From Oscillospiraceae bacterium (lineage in GTDB: Bacteria; Bacillota; Clostridia; Oscillospirales; CAG-272): 60,069 nt of DNA. Position 1 is the stretch's first letter; the number at the start of each line of letters is the position of its first letter. Location: positions 1 to 60,069 of the forward strand of contig SVRA01000003.1 of assembly GCA_015065075.1 (NCBI GenBank). Direction: 5' to 3'. This document shows, piece after piece, positions 47,686 to 56,477 of this stretch. The position numbers were made by a program, and so were the translations under genes. A model generated the notes under the pieces. The model was not told where the DNA came from. It saw nothing but the letters and a program-made list of their open reading frames with translations, and searched no databases.

Positions 47686-48462
47686 ATGAAATTAGACGAT
47701 AATAAAAAAGCATTAAGAAAAAAGCTGTATCTGTTCAGCACGATCGCGCTTGCGGCGATATACACGCTTAACGGACTTGTGATATCCCCGATTTATATTG
47801 GCGTGATAAACAATATTATGTATGACGGCTCGGCGTTGGTCGATATTTTGTTTTATCTCAGACGTCTGCTTGAGCTGGCCGCAGTAGCGGCAGCATACGC
47901 GGTTATGATCTACGGAATATACCGTTTTACTCTTTCGGGATTTAGGGGCGGAGTAGGAATATTTATAGGAGCAACGCTGTATAAATATGCAACAAACGTA
48001 GTTGTTGATTGGGTGAATAACGGAAGCATACCAACTACGTGGCTAGTCGATATTTTATATATTTTGTTCTATACGACTCTTGAATTATTGCAGCTTTCGC
48101 TCGTTTTGGCAATCGTTTGCGCGCTTATTTCGCGCCACGAAAAAGCCGTTGAATTCTGCAAAAAAGTCGGCAAAACTCACCTTATTCCCGAGATCTTTCC
48201 GTTCAAAAAGCTATACGATAAAGAGAATTGTCTGCTTCGATCCGTCCTCGCTTGCTCGATCGTAATATTGCTCATAAACCTTATAACACAAGCGATCAAC
48301 GATATTCTGACTATCGAAAAGATCCTTGATCCGTTGCTTATGATCGTCGCTTATCTGGCGGAGATCGTGCTTGCTGTAATATGCTATTTTGTTATGTACG
48401 TTACGATCAACATCTGTGCGGACAAGCTTGATATCCCTTGTGATATAAGGGAAAACGCTTAA
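47686..48462 (+). CDS. Multi-TM membrane protein of unknown function
   Basis: MKLDDNKKALRKKLYLFSTIALAAIYTLNGLVISPIYIG...; about six TM; start adjusted to 47686. Confidence 0.65.
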   Translation: MKLDDNKKALRKKLYLFSTIALAAIYTLNGLVISPIYIGVINNIMYDGSALVDILFYLRRLLELAAVAAAYAVMIYGIYRFTLSGFRGGVGIFIGATLYKYATNVVVDWVNNGSIPTTWLVDILYILFYTTLELLQLSLVLAIVCALISRHEKAVEFCKKVGKTHLIPEIFPFKKLYDKENCLLRSVLACSIVILLINLITQAINDILTIEKILDPLLMIVAYLAEIVLAVICYFVMYVTINICADKLDIPCDIRENA

Positions 48463-48500
48463 CTTGATCTCAAAACAAAGATACATCTGAAGCACACACT

Positions 48501-48610
48501 GTAGAGAGTGAAAAACCACTTGGCAGAGAGCGAAAAATACCTAAATAAAAAGCGCAAACGTATCCCACAGAGAGCAAAAATACACCCGTAGTGCTCCCAA
48601 AGCTACAATC
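48501..48610 (+). repeat. Degenerate about 22-bp tandem repeat (AGAGAGYGAAAAATAC-like)
   Basis: gtagagagtgaaaaaccacttg / gcagagagcgaaaaatacctaa / ataaaaagcgcaaacgtatccc / acagagagcaaaaatacacccg / decayed fifth unit. Confidence 0.45.
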
Positions 48611-48645
48611 TCCCATAGAGAGATGTTTATTGCTCGAATACAACA

Positions 48646-48680
48646 ATAAAAACGGTCAAAATTTGACCGTTTTTATCTTT
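48646..48680. terminator. Terminator hairpin
   Basis: aaaaacggtcaaa-att-tgaccgttttt. Confidence 0.72.
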
Positions 48681-48898
48681 TTTGTAAACATTTGCGAAAA
48701 TCTTCTCGAAAATGCAAAAAAACCCTTATATAATTTGGAAAAGCCCTTGACTTTACCGCCGCTTTTCTGTTATAATAAATATATATTATTTAAAATTGGA
48801 GTAGTAGGGCCGAAATCGATATCAGTACCAATCAAAACGGCTCGGCAAACAATTAGAATTAGTTGAATTTAAAGACAGTGGAAAGGAAATTATCGGAT

Positions 48899-50365
48899 AT
48901 GAAGGACATAAGCAGAAACCTTACGATGCTTTGCGATTTTTACGAGCTGACTATGAGCAACGGATACTTTAAATGCGGTATCAAGGATAAGACCGTTTAT
49001 TTTGACGTATTCTACCGTAATAATCCCGACGGTGGCGGATTTGCCGTCGTTGCGGGACTTGAGCAGATAGTCGAATATATCAACGACCTTCACTTTGACG
49101 AGGACGATATCGAATATCTCCGTTCAAAGAATTGCTTTGACGAGGAATTTCTCGAATATCTCCGCACGTTCAAGTTCACGGGAGATATATGGGCGATCCC
49201 CGAGGGAACCGTGGTTTTCCCCGGCGAGCCCTTGATGACGGTCAGAGCAAAGGCGATCGAGGCTCAGTTCATCGAGACCTACATCCTTATGATCATCAAC
49301 CACGAGTCGCTGATCGCCACGAAGGCGGCGCGCATTACTCGCGCGGCAAAGGGAAGGCTCGTCAGCGAGTTTGGTTCCCGCAGAGCGCAAGGCGCGGACG
49401 CGGCAATACTCGGTGCACGCGCGGCTTACATAGGCGGTTGCGGCGCTACGGCCTGTACCATTACCGACGAGGTATTTGGCGTTCCCGCAACGGGAACCAT
49501 GGCGCACTCCTGGGTGCAGATGTTTGATACCGAATACGAGGCGTTCAAGACCTATTGCGAGATATATCCGAATAACGCGACACTTCTTGTAGATACTTAC
49601 AACGTAATAGAATCCGGAATTCCGAATGCTATAAAAGTATTTAACGAGGTGCTCAAGCCCCGCGGGATCACCAAGTGCGGTATTCGTATCGACTCGGGAG
49701 ATATCACTTATCTCTCCAAGAAATGCCGCAAGATGCTTGACGATGCGGGTTGGACGGAATGCCGTATCATAGTATCGAATTCGCTTGACGAATATATAAT
49801 CCGCGAGCTTATAAGACAGGGCGCGGAGATAGACGGCTTCGGTGTTGGCGAACGCCTTATTACCGCAAAGAGCCACCCTGTTTTCGGCGCGGTATATAAG
49901 CTTTGCGCGGTCGAGGACGAAAACGGCACGGTAAGACCGAAGATAAAGATCAGCGAAAACGTTGGCAAGATCACAACTCCGCATTTTAAAAAGATATACA
50001 GATTGCGTGGCAGAGATACGGGCAAGGCGGAGGTCGACCTTATCTGTCTTCACGACGAGGTGATCGACGACTCCAAGCCTCTCGAGGTGTTCGATCCCGA
50101 GCACACATGGAAGCGCAAGACTATTGAAAACTTCACCGCCACCGAGTTGCTCGTTCCGATATTCAAGGACGGCAAGCAGGTATACGAGCTCCCCTCCTTG
50201 AAGGAGATCAGAGAGCACCACGCAAAAGAGATAGAGGGAATGTGGGAAGAGGTAAAACGCTTTACCAATCCGCACAACTACTATGTGGATCTTTCGGAGA
50301 AGCTTTGGGGAATAAAGAACGATATGCTCAAAGCGGGGGCTAACTCAAATAAGACGGGCAAGTAA
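48899..50365 (+). CDS. pncB: Nicotinate phosphoribosyltransferase
   Basis: LCDFYELTMSNGYF...FGSRRAQGADAAILGARAAYIGGCGATACT...GIRIDSGDITYLSKKCR. Confidence 0.92.
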   Translation: MKDISRNLTMLCDFYELTMSNGYFKCGIKDKTVYFDVFYRNNPDGGGFAVVAGLEQIVEYINDLHFDEDDIEYLRSKNCFDEEFLEYLRTFKFTGDIWAIPEGTVVFPGEPLMTVRAKAIEAQFIETYILMIINHESLIATKAARITRAAKGRLVSEFGSRRAQGADAAILGARAAYIGGCGATACTITDEVFGVPATGTMAHSWVQMFDTEYEAFKTYCEIYPNNATLLVDTYNVIESGIPNAIKVFNEVLKPRGITKCGIRIDSGDITYLSKKCRKMLDDAGWTECRIIVSNSLDEYIIRELIRQGAEIDGFGVGERLITAKSHPVFGAVYKLCAVEDENGTVRPKIKISENVGKITTPHFKKIYRLRGRDTGKAEVDLICLHDEVIDDSKPLEVFDPEHTWKRKTIENFTATELLVPIFKDGKQVYELPSLKEIREHHAKEIEGMWEEVKRFTNPHNYYVDLSEKLWGIKNDMLKAGANSNKTGK

Positions 50366-50467
50366 TGCCGCAAATATTGTAAGGATTGCTCGGAGATCTG
50401 CGCCGCAAGGTGCTTTCGGCTATAAGTCTCCGCAGTCAACCGTAATTTGACAGAAAGGATCGAAAAG

Positions 50468-51469
50468 ATGCTTCAAAACATAAAACTTTCGATATCACTA
50501 TGGGATAATATCGTCCAGCTTTTTAAGGACTACGTATGGTTTTCGGTATCCCAGATAACGTTCGTGGACGTAGTGGATATATTGCTGCTTTCGGGTCTGA
50601 TATATATCGTCTACAAGTTCATAAGGGACAGACATGCGGGAAGAGCCGTTATCGGACTGGGTTTGCTGATCGTACTGTACGTTATAAGCGATATTTTCAA
50701 TATGGTGGCGATAAATTCGATACTGAAGAATTTCTATGCGGTCGGTATTATTGCGCTTTGCGTACTGTTTCAGCCCGAGCTTCGCGACGTTCTCGAGGAA
50801 TTCGGCGCGACTACGTCCGACAATATAAAAAGATTCAGAAACCGTCACATTACCGACGATGAGAGGATACTTCACTATGTAAACGAGATATGCAAGGCGG
50901 CGTTCGATCTCTCGGGTAAGGGAGAGGGCGCGCTGATCGTTATCGAAAGACAGGGAACTCTGAGAAATCAGATGTCCGAGGGCACTCCTATCGATGCCGT
51001 AGTGTCGCACGAGCTGCTTTGTAATATTTTCGTTAATAAATCTCCGCTTCACGACGGCGCAGTCATCATCAGAGACGGAAGAATAGTTTGTGCTTCAAGC
51101 AAATCGAAGACCATTGCCGAAAACGGACCGATGGTTGAGGGTCTTGGCACACGTCACCGTGCCGCACTCAAGATAAGCGAGGTCAGCGACGCTATCGTGG
51201 TCGTCGTTTCCGAGGAGACGGGAACTATATCCGTTGCAAACAATAAGCTTCTCAAGAGACATTACGAAAAGGAAAGTGTGCACAAGTCGGGAGATCTGAA
51301 GGACGATCTGTTCAAGCTGCTCACGGGACGCACAGTGGCCGAGAGTGCGTCGGGCGTCAACGTTGACGGCAACACAAAGAAGCAGGAACAAAACAAGGAC
51401 TCGGCTGATACAGTTGATCGAAATGTTGATACTGATAATACGGGTAATGGAGGTGAGCGTAAGGAATGA
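50468..51469 (+). CDS. cdaA: Diadenylate cyclase CdaA
   Basis: Three N-terminal TM; DAC domain SPLHDGAVIIRDGRIVCAS (DGA) and GLGTRHRAALKISE (RHR). Confidence 0.95.
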   Translation: MLQNIKLSISLWDNIVQLFKDYVWFSVSQITFVDVVDILLLSGLIYIVYKFIRDRHAGRAVIGLGLLIVLYVISDIFNMVAINSILKNFYAVGIIALCVLFQPELRDVLEEFGATTSDNIKRFRNRHITDDERILHYVNEICKAAFDLSGKGEGALIVIERQGTLRNQMSEGTPIDAVVSHELLCNIFVNKSPLHDGAVIIRDGRIVCASSKSKTIAENGPMVEGLGTRHRAALKISEVSDAIVVVVSEETGTISVANNKLLKRHYEKESVHKSGDLKDDLFKLLTGRTVAESASGVNVDGNTKKQEQNKDSADTVDRNVDTDNTGNGGERKE

Positions 51470-52488
51470 AAAAATTCAGCTTTACAAACGATACGAGCGG
51501 TAAAAAGGACGGCTCGATAGTCGTTGATCGGGCAAAGAGAAAAAACCTCGATATCGGAGCCAGACTCATTTGCCTCCTTATAGCCCTTCTTATATGGATA
51601 TACATGGTAAACGTCAACGTTGTTGATAAGACTGAGACGATAACCCTCAACATAAACGTGGTTGGGGCAGACGTTCTTAATGCAAACGAAAACATGATGA
51701 TATACGGTATGGACAAGGGAACCGTTACTATCACGGTAAAGGGGTCTAACAGAGAACTCAGAAAGCACCTTGATTCCGAGTATAGCGCATCGGTGAACGT
51801 TAGCAATATATCGGACAGCGGAAAGCATACATTACCCATATCGATCCAGCTTCCCGCAGGAGCAAATATAAGTCTTGTTTCGATGGATTCTTCCAACGTA
51901 ACCTTTTATTCAGACACCGTGTTAACTAAAACCGTTCCGTTCGATACCTTTTACGGTAACGCGATAATGCTTTCCGAAGCCGAAGGATATTACAGCGTGG
52001 TCAAGTCGGTCGATTTTGTTGAGATCACGGGACCCAAGCAGCTGATCGATATGGTCGAGTCTGCCAAGTACTGCATTGAAGGCGATATAAAAATGGGCAA
52101 GAGCTTTTCAAATTGTGCTCTCATGTTCTGTGATGTAAACGGAGATTTCGTGTCTAATAACACCGATCTGATCTCTTACTCCTCCAAGGATATATCCGTG
52201 GACGTTCTCGTTACCGGAAAAAAAGAGGTGCGGCTGTCTGTAACGGTTGCGGGACTTGAGGATGTAGAATGGTTTGCTAAGATGAGTACTGAAAAGGTTA
52301 CTATTTACGGAGATCCTGCAGTGCTTGCCGAGATCGATGAATATACGATAGGGCTTGACAGCGTGATGATCGGACAGACGGTAGAGGTCGTTTTGACCGA
52401 CAAGGATCTTGACGAGGGTATCAGCTTTGGAGAAACTCCTATATCCGTATATATTCAGATCAATTCAACCGCCGATGCGTCGAAATAA
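51466..52488 (+). CDS. cdaR: YbbR-domain protein CdaR
   Basis: One TM then YbbR repeats; 4-bp overlap with cdaA. Confidence 0.88.
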   Translation: MKKFSFTNDTSGKKDGSIVVDRAKRKNLDIGARLICLLIALLIWIYMVNVNVVDKTETITLNINVVGADVLNANENMMIYGMDKGTVTITVKGSNRELRKHLDSEYSASVNVSNISDSGKHTLPISIQLPAGANISLVSMDSSNVTFYSDTVLTKTVPFDTFYGNAIMLSEAEGYYSVVKSVDFVEITGPKQLIDMVESAKYCIEGDIKMGKSFSNCALMFCDVNGDFVSNNTDLISYSSKDISVDVLVTGKKEVRLSVTVAGLEDVEWFAKMSTEKVTIYGDPAVLAEIDEYTIGLDSVMIGQTVEVVLTDKDLDEGISFGETPISVYIQINSTADASK

Positions 52489-54107
52489 TGAGAAAATATA
52501 TATTTGACGGAATATCCCTGCCGTTTTCGTCGGACCCTTCGGATGCGTTGCGCGTAGTTGAAAAAAAGCTGAGGGGGATAGGGATAGCGTGTAATGAGTG
52601 CAGGTTAGCAATTTGCAAAAAGTCCGTCGATGCAAGGCACAAGGACGATATCAAACTGATTTACTCTGTTCTTATTAGTTTTGCTCATCTCACTCAAAAA
52701 GAACGCGATCGTATAGCCAAGCTTGGAGCAAGGGCTGTGACGACCGAGGAGCTTGAGATCAAGGTTGGAAACGAAACGATGCAGGCAAGACCGCTTGTGG
52801 TCGGAATGGGCCCTGCAGGTATGTTTTGCGCGCTGATCCTTGCCGAGAACGGATACAAGCCGATCATTATTGATCGCGGTGATTCGGTCAACGACAGAGT
52901 TGCGGCGCTTGAACGGTTTTATTCTGAACATATTCTCGACACCGAGTCAAATATTCAGTTCGGCGCAGGGGGCGCGGGTACTTTTTCGGACGGAAAGCTG
53001 CTTACGAGGATCAACGATCCCAAATGCTCCTACGTGCTCGAAGCTCTCGTGAAATTCGGTGCGCCCGAGGAGATAACCGTTAAGGCGAAGCCGCACGTTG
53101 GCACGGACGTTTTAAGAACGGTAGTTGACAACATTTTGGGTCATATTGAGAAGCTTGGCGGCGAGGTCATATATCGTTGCAAGCTTACGGGTATCCGTGA
53201 GATAAGTGATGGGCTTGTAGAGGTTTCGACGAGCAAGGGCGATTTTCTTGCCTCGTCGGTTGTGCTTGCACTCGGTCACAGTGCGCGGGATACTTATCGC
53301 ACGCTTATTGAAAGTCAGTTTGACATTATCCCAAAACCGATATCGGTTGGAGTGCGAATAGAGCACAAGAGAAGCTTTATTGAGGAAGCTTTATACGGTC
53401 GCTTTGCGGGAGAGCCTGCGCTGGGCGCGGCTGAATATGCGCTGTCCGACACTCGCGGTGAGCGAGGAGTTTACACCTTTTGTATGTGTCCCGGCGGCGA
53501 GGTCGTCGCGGCGGCAAGCGAGGAGGGCGGAGTAGTCGTTAACGGAATGAGTCATTTTGCCCGTGACGGCGAAAATTCAAACTCCGCGGTTGCGGTTTCG
53601 ATCGGGGTAGAGGATTACGAGGCAATAGACGGAAGTCTTGCTCTCGGAGCGATAGAATTTCAAAGATCGATAGAGCGCCGCGCATTTGCGGCGGGGGGAG
53701 GCGGTTATGCCGTGCCCGTACAGACCGTTGGAGATTTTATGAGTGGAAAAACGGGAAGTGAGCCGAGCTCAGTCCTGCCGACATATATGGGAGGCAACAA
53801 CTTCAAGTTCGCATCTATGGATGAAGTGCTGCCGCCATTCGTTTGTGAATCCTTGCGCTACGGCCTTGCCTCATTTGACAAAAAAATAAAAGGATTTGCC
53901 TTGGATCCCGCGCTTTTGTCGGGTGCGGAGACGAGGACCTCATCTCCGCTGAGGATCTTGCGCGGAGAGGATATGAGAGCCATTGGCAAAAAGAGCATTT
54001 ATCCCTGTGGGGAGGGTGCGGGATATGCCGGTGGTATTACGAGCGCCGCAGTTGACGGCGTTAAGGTGGCGATGGCTATCGCCTCAAGATTCAAGCCGTT
54101 TGATTAA
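52488..54107 (+). CDS. FAD-dependent dehydrogenase (COG2509-like)
   Basis: VVGMGPAGMFCALILAENGYKPIIIDRG; GAGGAGTFSDGKL; PCGEGAGYAGGITSAAVDGVK. Confidence 0.9.
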   Translation: MRKYIFDGISLPFSSDPSDALRVVEKKLRGIGIACNECRLAICKKSVDARHKDDIKLIYSVLISFAHLTQKERDRIAKLGARAVTTEELEIKVGNETMQARPLVVGMGPAGMFCALILAENGYKPIIIDRGDSVNDRVAALERFYSEHILDTESNIQFGAGGAGTFSDGKLLTRINDPKCSYVLEALVKFGAPEEITVKAKPHVGTDVLRTVVDNILGHIEKLGGEVIYRCKLTGIREISDGLVEVSTSKGDFLASSVVLALGHSARDTYRTLIESQFDIIPKPISVGVRIEHKRSFIEEALYGRFAGEPALGAAEYALSDTRGERGVYTFCMCPGGEVVAAASEEGGVVVNGMSHFARDGENSNSAVAVSIGVEDYEAIDGSLALGAIEFQRSIERRAFAAGGGGYAVPVQTVGDFMSGKTGSEPSSVLPTYMGGNNFKFASMDEVLPPFVCESLRYGLASFDKKIKGFALDPALLSGAETRTSSPLRILRGEDMRAIGKKSIYPCGEGAGYAGGITSAAVDGVKVAMAIASRFKPFD

Positions 54108-54130
54108 GCGGCTATTGATAAGATCTTTTT

Positions 54131-54166
54131 TCAGATTGCCGAGATCACTTTTCGGCAATCTGACCT
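54131..54166 (+). terminator. Terminator-like hairpin
   Basis: cagattgccga-gatcacttt-tcggcaatctg, weak T tract. Confidence 0.45.
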
Positions 54167-54210
54167 GATTTTGTAAATAATTTTTGGTTATATATAGTTT
54201 TGGAGTTGAA

Positions 54211-56412
54211 ATGAATTTAAGTGAAAAGAAAAAGGTCTGGTCGCTGAGGTACACGTCGGGAAATGCTGGCGTTGACCGCGCGATCGGGGCTATCGCGGCG
54301 GAAAACGGTATATCCGAGGTCTCGGCGAAGCTTATATACAACAGAGGATACAGGACCGCCTCGTCGGTCGAGAGCTTTTTGTCTCCGTCGATCGAAAGAG
54401 CACACGATCCGTATCTGATGAAGGATATGGACAAGGCGGTCTGCCGCATTAACGAGGCGCTTGAGAGGGGAGAGAAGATAACCGTTTACGGCGATTACGA
54501 CGTGGACGGTGTTACCTCGGTGACGCTGATATATCTCTATCTGAAGTCGCGCGGGGCGGATATTGATTATTATATTCCCTCGAGAAGCAAGGAGGGCTAC
54601 GGCCTTTCGACTATGTCCCTTGAAAATCTGAAAAAATCGGGCACGGAGCTGATAATAACCGTTGATACGGGTATTACGGCGAACGCGGAGGCGGATTACG
54701 CGCGCGAGCTTGGAATGGAGATGGTCATAACCGACCACCACGAGTGTCACGCGGAGCTTCCCGTTGCCTGTGCGGTAGTAAATCCCCACAGACCCGATTG
54801 CAGCTATCCCTTCAAGGAGCTGGCAGGCGTTGGCGTCGTTTTCAAGCTGATCTGCGCTTGTGAGATCAGTCGTTGCGAGTGCGAGGACAAAATCGCGTGT
54901 ATTGAGCGTGTATTTGCGGAATATTCCGATCTTGCGGCTATCGGCACGGTTGCTGACGTTATGCCCCTGATCGATGAAAACAGAATAATAGTCAAGAGAG
55001 GACTTGCAGAGCTGTCCAAGACCGAGAGGATTGGTCTTTCGGCGCTTATTGAGGCGGCAAGCGCGCCGTCCGGCAACACCCGTCCTGTCGTTGGAGAGCC
55101 TGAAAAGGCGAAAAAGAAGAAAATGAGCGCGGGCTTTATCGGGTTTGCACTTGCTCCGAGAATCAACGCGGCGGGAAGGATCAGCTCGGCGCAAAAGGCG
55201 GTTGAGCTTCTGCTTGAGGAGGATAAGGCGAGGGCTGCCGAAAAGGCTGACGAGCTTTGTCAGATAAATCTCAGGCGTCAAAAAGAGGAGAACGCTATTG
55301 CCGAGGCAGCATATAAGACTATCGAGGAGAAGCATGATTTTGAGAATGATCGCGTTATCGTGCTTGACGACGACACCTGGCAGCAGGGAATTATCGGTAT
55401 AGTTTCATCGAGAATTACCGAAAAATACGGTCTTCCCTCGATACTTATCTCGTTTGACGGTGCGACGCGCGGATACAGCAGTCTCGACGACGTTGGAAAG
55501 GGCTCGGGACGCTCTATAAAGGGAATGAATCTCGTCGGTGCGCTCGATTATTGCCGCGATCTACTCGTCCGCTTCGGCGGTCACGAGCTGGCGGCGGGGC
55601 TTTCGGTTATGAGATGCAATCTCGACGAGTTCAGAAAGAGGATCAACGAATATGCAAGAGAGCATCTGACCGAGGATCTTTCCTGCATTAAATACGATGT
55701 CGATTGCGAGATACATAGCGATGAGATTGAGCTCTCCTTAGCTAACGAGCTTGCGGTATTGGAGCCATTCGGAGTCGCAAACCCCACTCCCGTATTTCTA
55801 ATCAAGGGACTTACGCTCAATAAAGTCATTTCGATGGGCGCAGGAAAGCACTCGAAGCTGCTTTTGGGTTCGGAAAATCGCAATTTCCAAGCGGTCTACT
55901 TCGGCATGCCTGCATCCTCGGTGGATTTTTACCCAGGAGAGAAGGTCGATCTGCTCTGTCAGATGAATATAAACGAATTCAGGGGAGTATCTACGGTACA
56001 GCTCGTCATTCAGGACATCAGACTTTCTGATGAGTGCGAGACCGAATACGATCACGAGCGCCACAGATATCACGAGATACTTGACGGCGCGGAGTTCTCC
56101 TGTGATGAGGATATTCTGCCTTCAAGAGCCGATATAGCCGAGCTTTACCGTTTCTTCAGGCGTGAAAACATGAGTGGACACACCTCCTTTACGTACCGAA
56201 TGCTTCGCTCGCAGCTTTTCGAGCATTTGCACGTCAACGTAAGCTATCCTAAGCTTCGGTTTGCGATCTCCATCCTCGGAGATATAAACGTTTGCGGCAT
56301 TTCTGAGGAATCGAGCGAGGTCGTTTCGGTAGAAGTGTATAAAAATGCCGCAAAAACCAATATTGAAACATCCGAGACCTATAAGCGACTTTGTAATCAA
56401 TGCGGAGCTTAA
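54211..56412 (+). CDS. recJ: Single-stranded-DNA-specific exonuclease RecJ
   Basis: ITVYGDYDVDGVTSVTLIYLYL (DHH), ELIITVDTGITANAEADYARELGMEMVITDHHE. Confidence 0.95.
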   Translation: MNLSEKKKVWSLRYTSGNAGVDRAIGAIAAENGISEVSAKLIYNRGYRTASSVESFLSPSIERAHDPYLMKDMDKAVCRINEALERGEKITVYGDYDVDGVTSVTLIYLYLKSRGADIDYYIPSRSKEGYGLSTMSLENLKKSGTELIITVDTGITANAEADYARELGMEMVITDHHECHAELPVACAVVNPHRPDCSYPFKELAGVGVVFKLICACEISRCECEDKIACIERVFAEYSDLAAIGTVADVMPLIDENRIIVKRGLAELSKTERIGLSALIEAASAPSGNTRPVVGEPEKAKKKKMSAGFIGFALAPRINAAGRISSAQKAVELLLEEDKARAAEKADELCQINLRRQKEENAIAEAAYKTIEEKHDFENDRVIVLDDDTWQQGIIGIVSSRITEKYGLPSILISFDGATRGYSSLDDVGKGSGRSIKGMNLVGALDYCRDLLVRFGGHELAAGLSVMRCNLDEFRKRINEYAREHLTEDLSCIKYDVDCEIHSDEIELSLANELAVLEPFGVANPTPVFLIKGLTLNKVISMGAGKHSKLLLGSENRNFQAVYFGMPASSVDFYPGEKVDLLCQMNINEFRGVSTVQLVIQDIRLSDECETEYDHERHRYHEILDGAEFSCDEDILPSRADIAELYRFFRRENMSGHTSFTYRMLRSQLFEHLHVNVSYPKLRFAISILGDINVCGISEESSEVVSVEVYKNAAKTNIETSETYKRLCNQCGA

Positions 56413-56477
56413 GGTTGGATAGATAAATTTTTTATTAGAGGGCTCTTTCGCAATAGTGGGGGAGGCACGGGATCTTT

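Noticed and set aside
48591-48866. 91-aa ORF upstream of pncB
   Set aside because: Overlaps a degenerate repeat, a terminator hairpin and a probable promoter; no SD; not protein-like
48780-48898. NAD-related riboswitch upstream of pncB
   Set aside because: Could not identify a known NAD riboswitch consensus; only a promoter-like sequence is visible
49124-50275. 383-aa minus ORF opposite pncB
   Set aside because: Antisense shadow; no independent evidence
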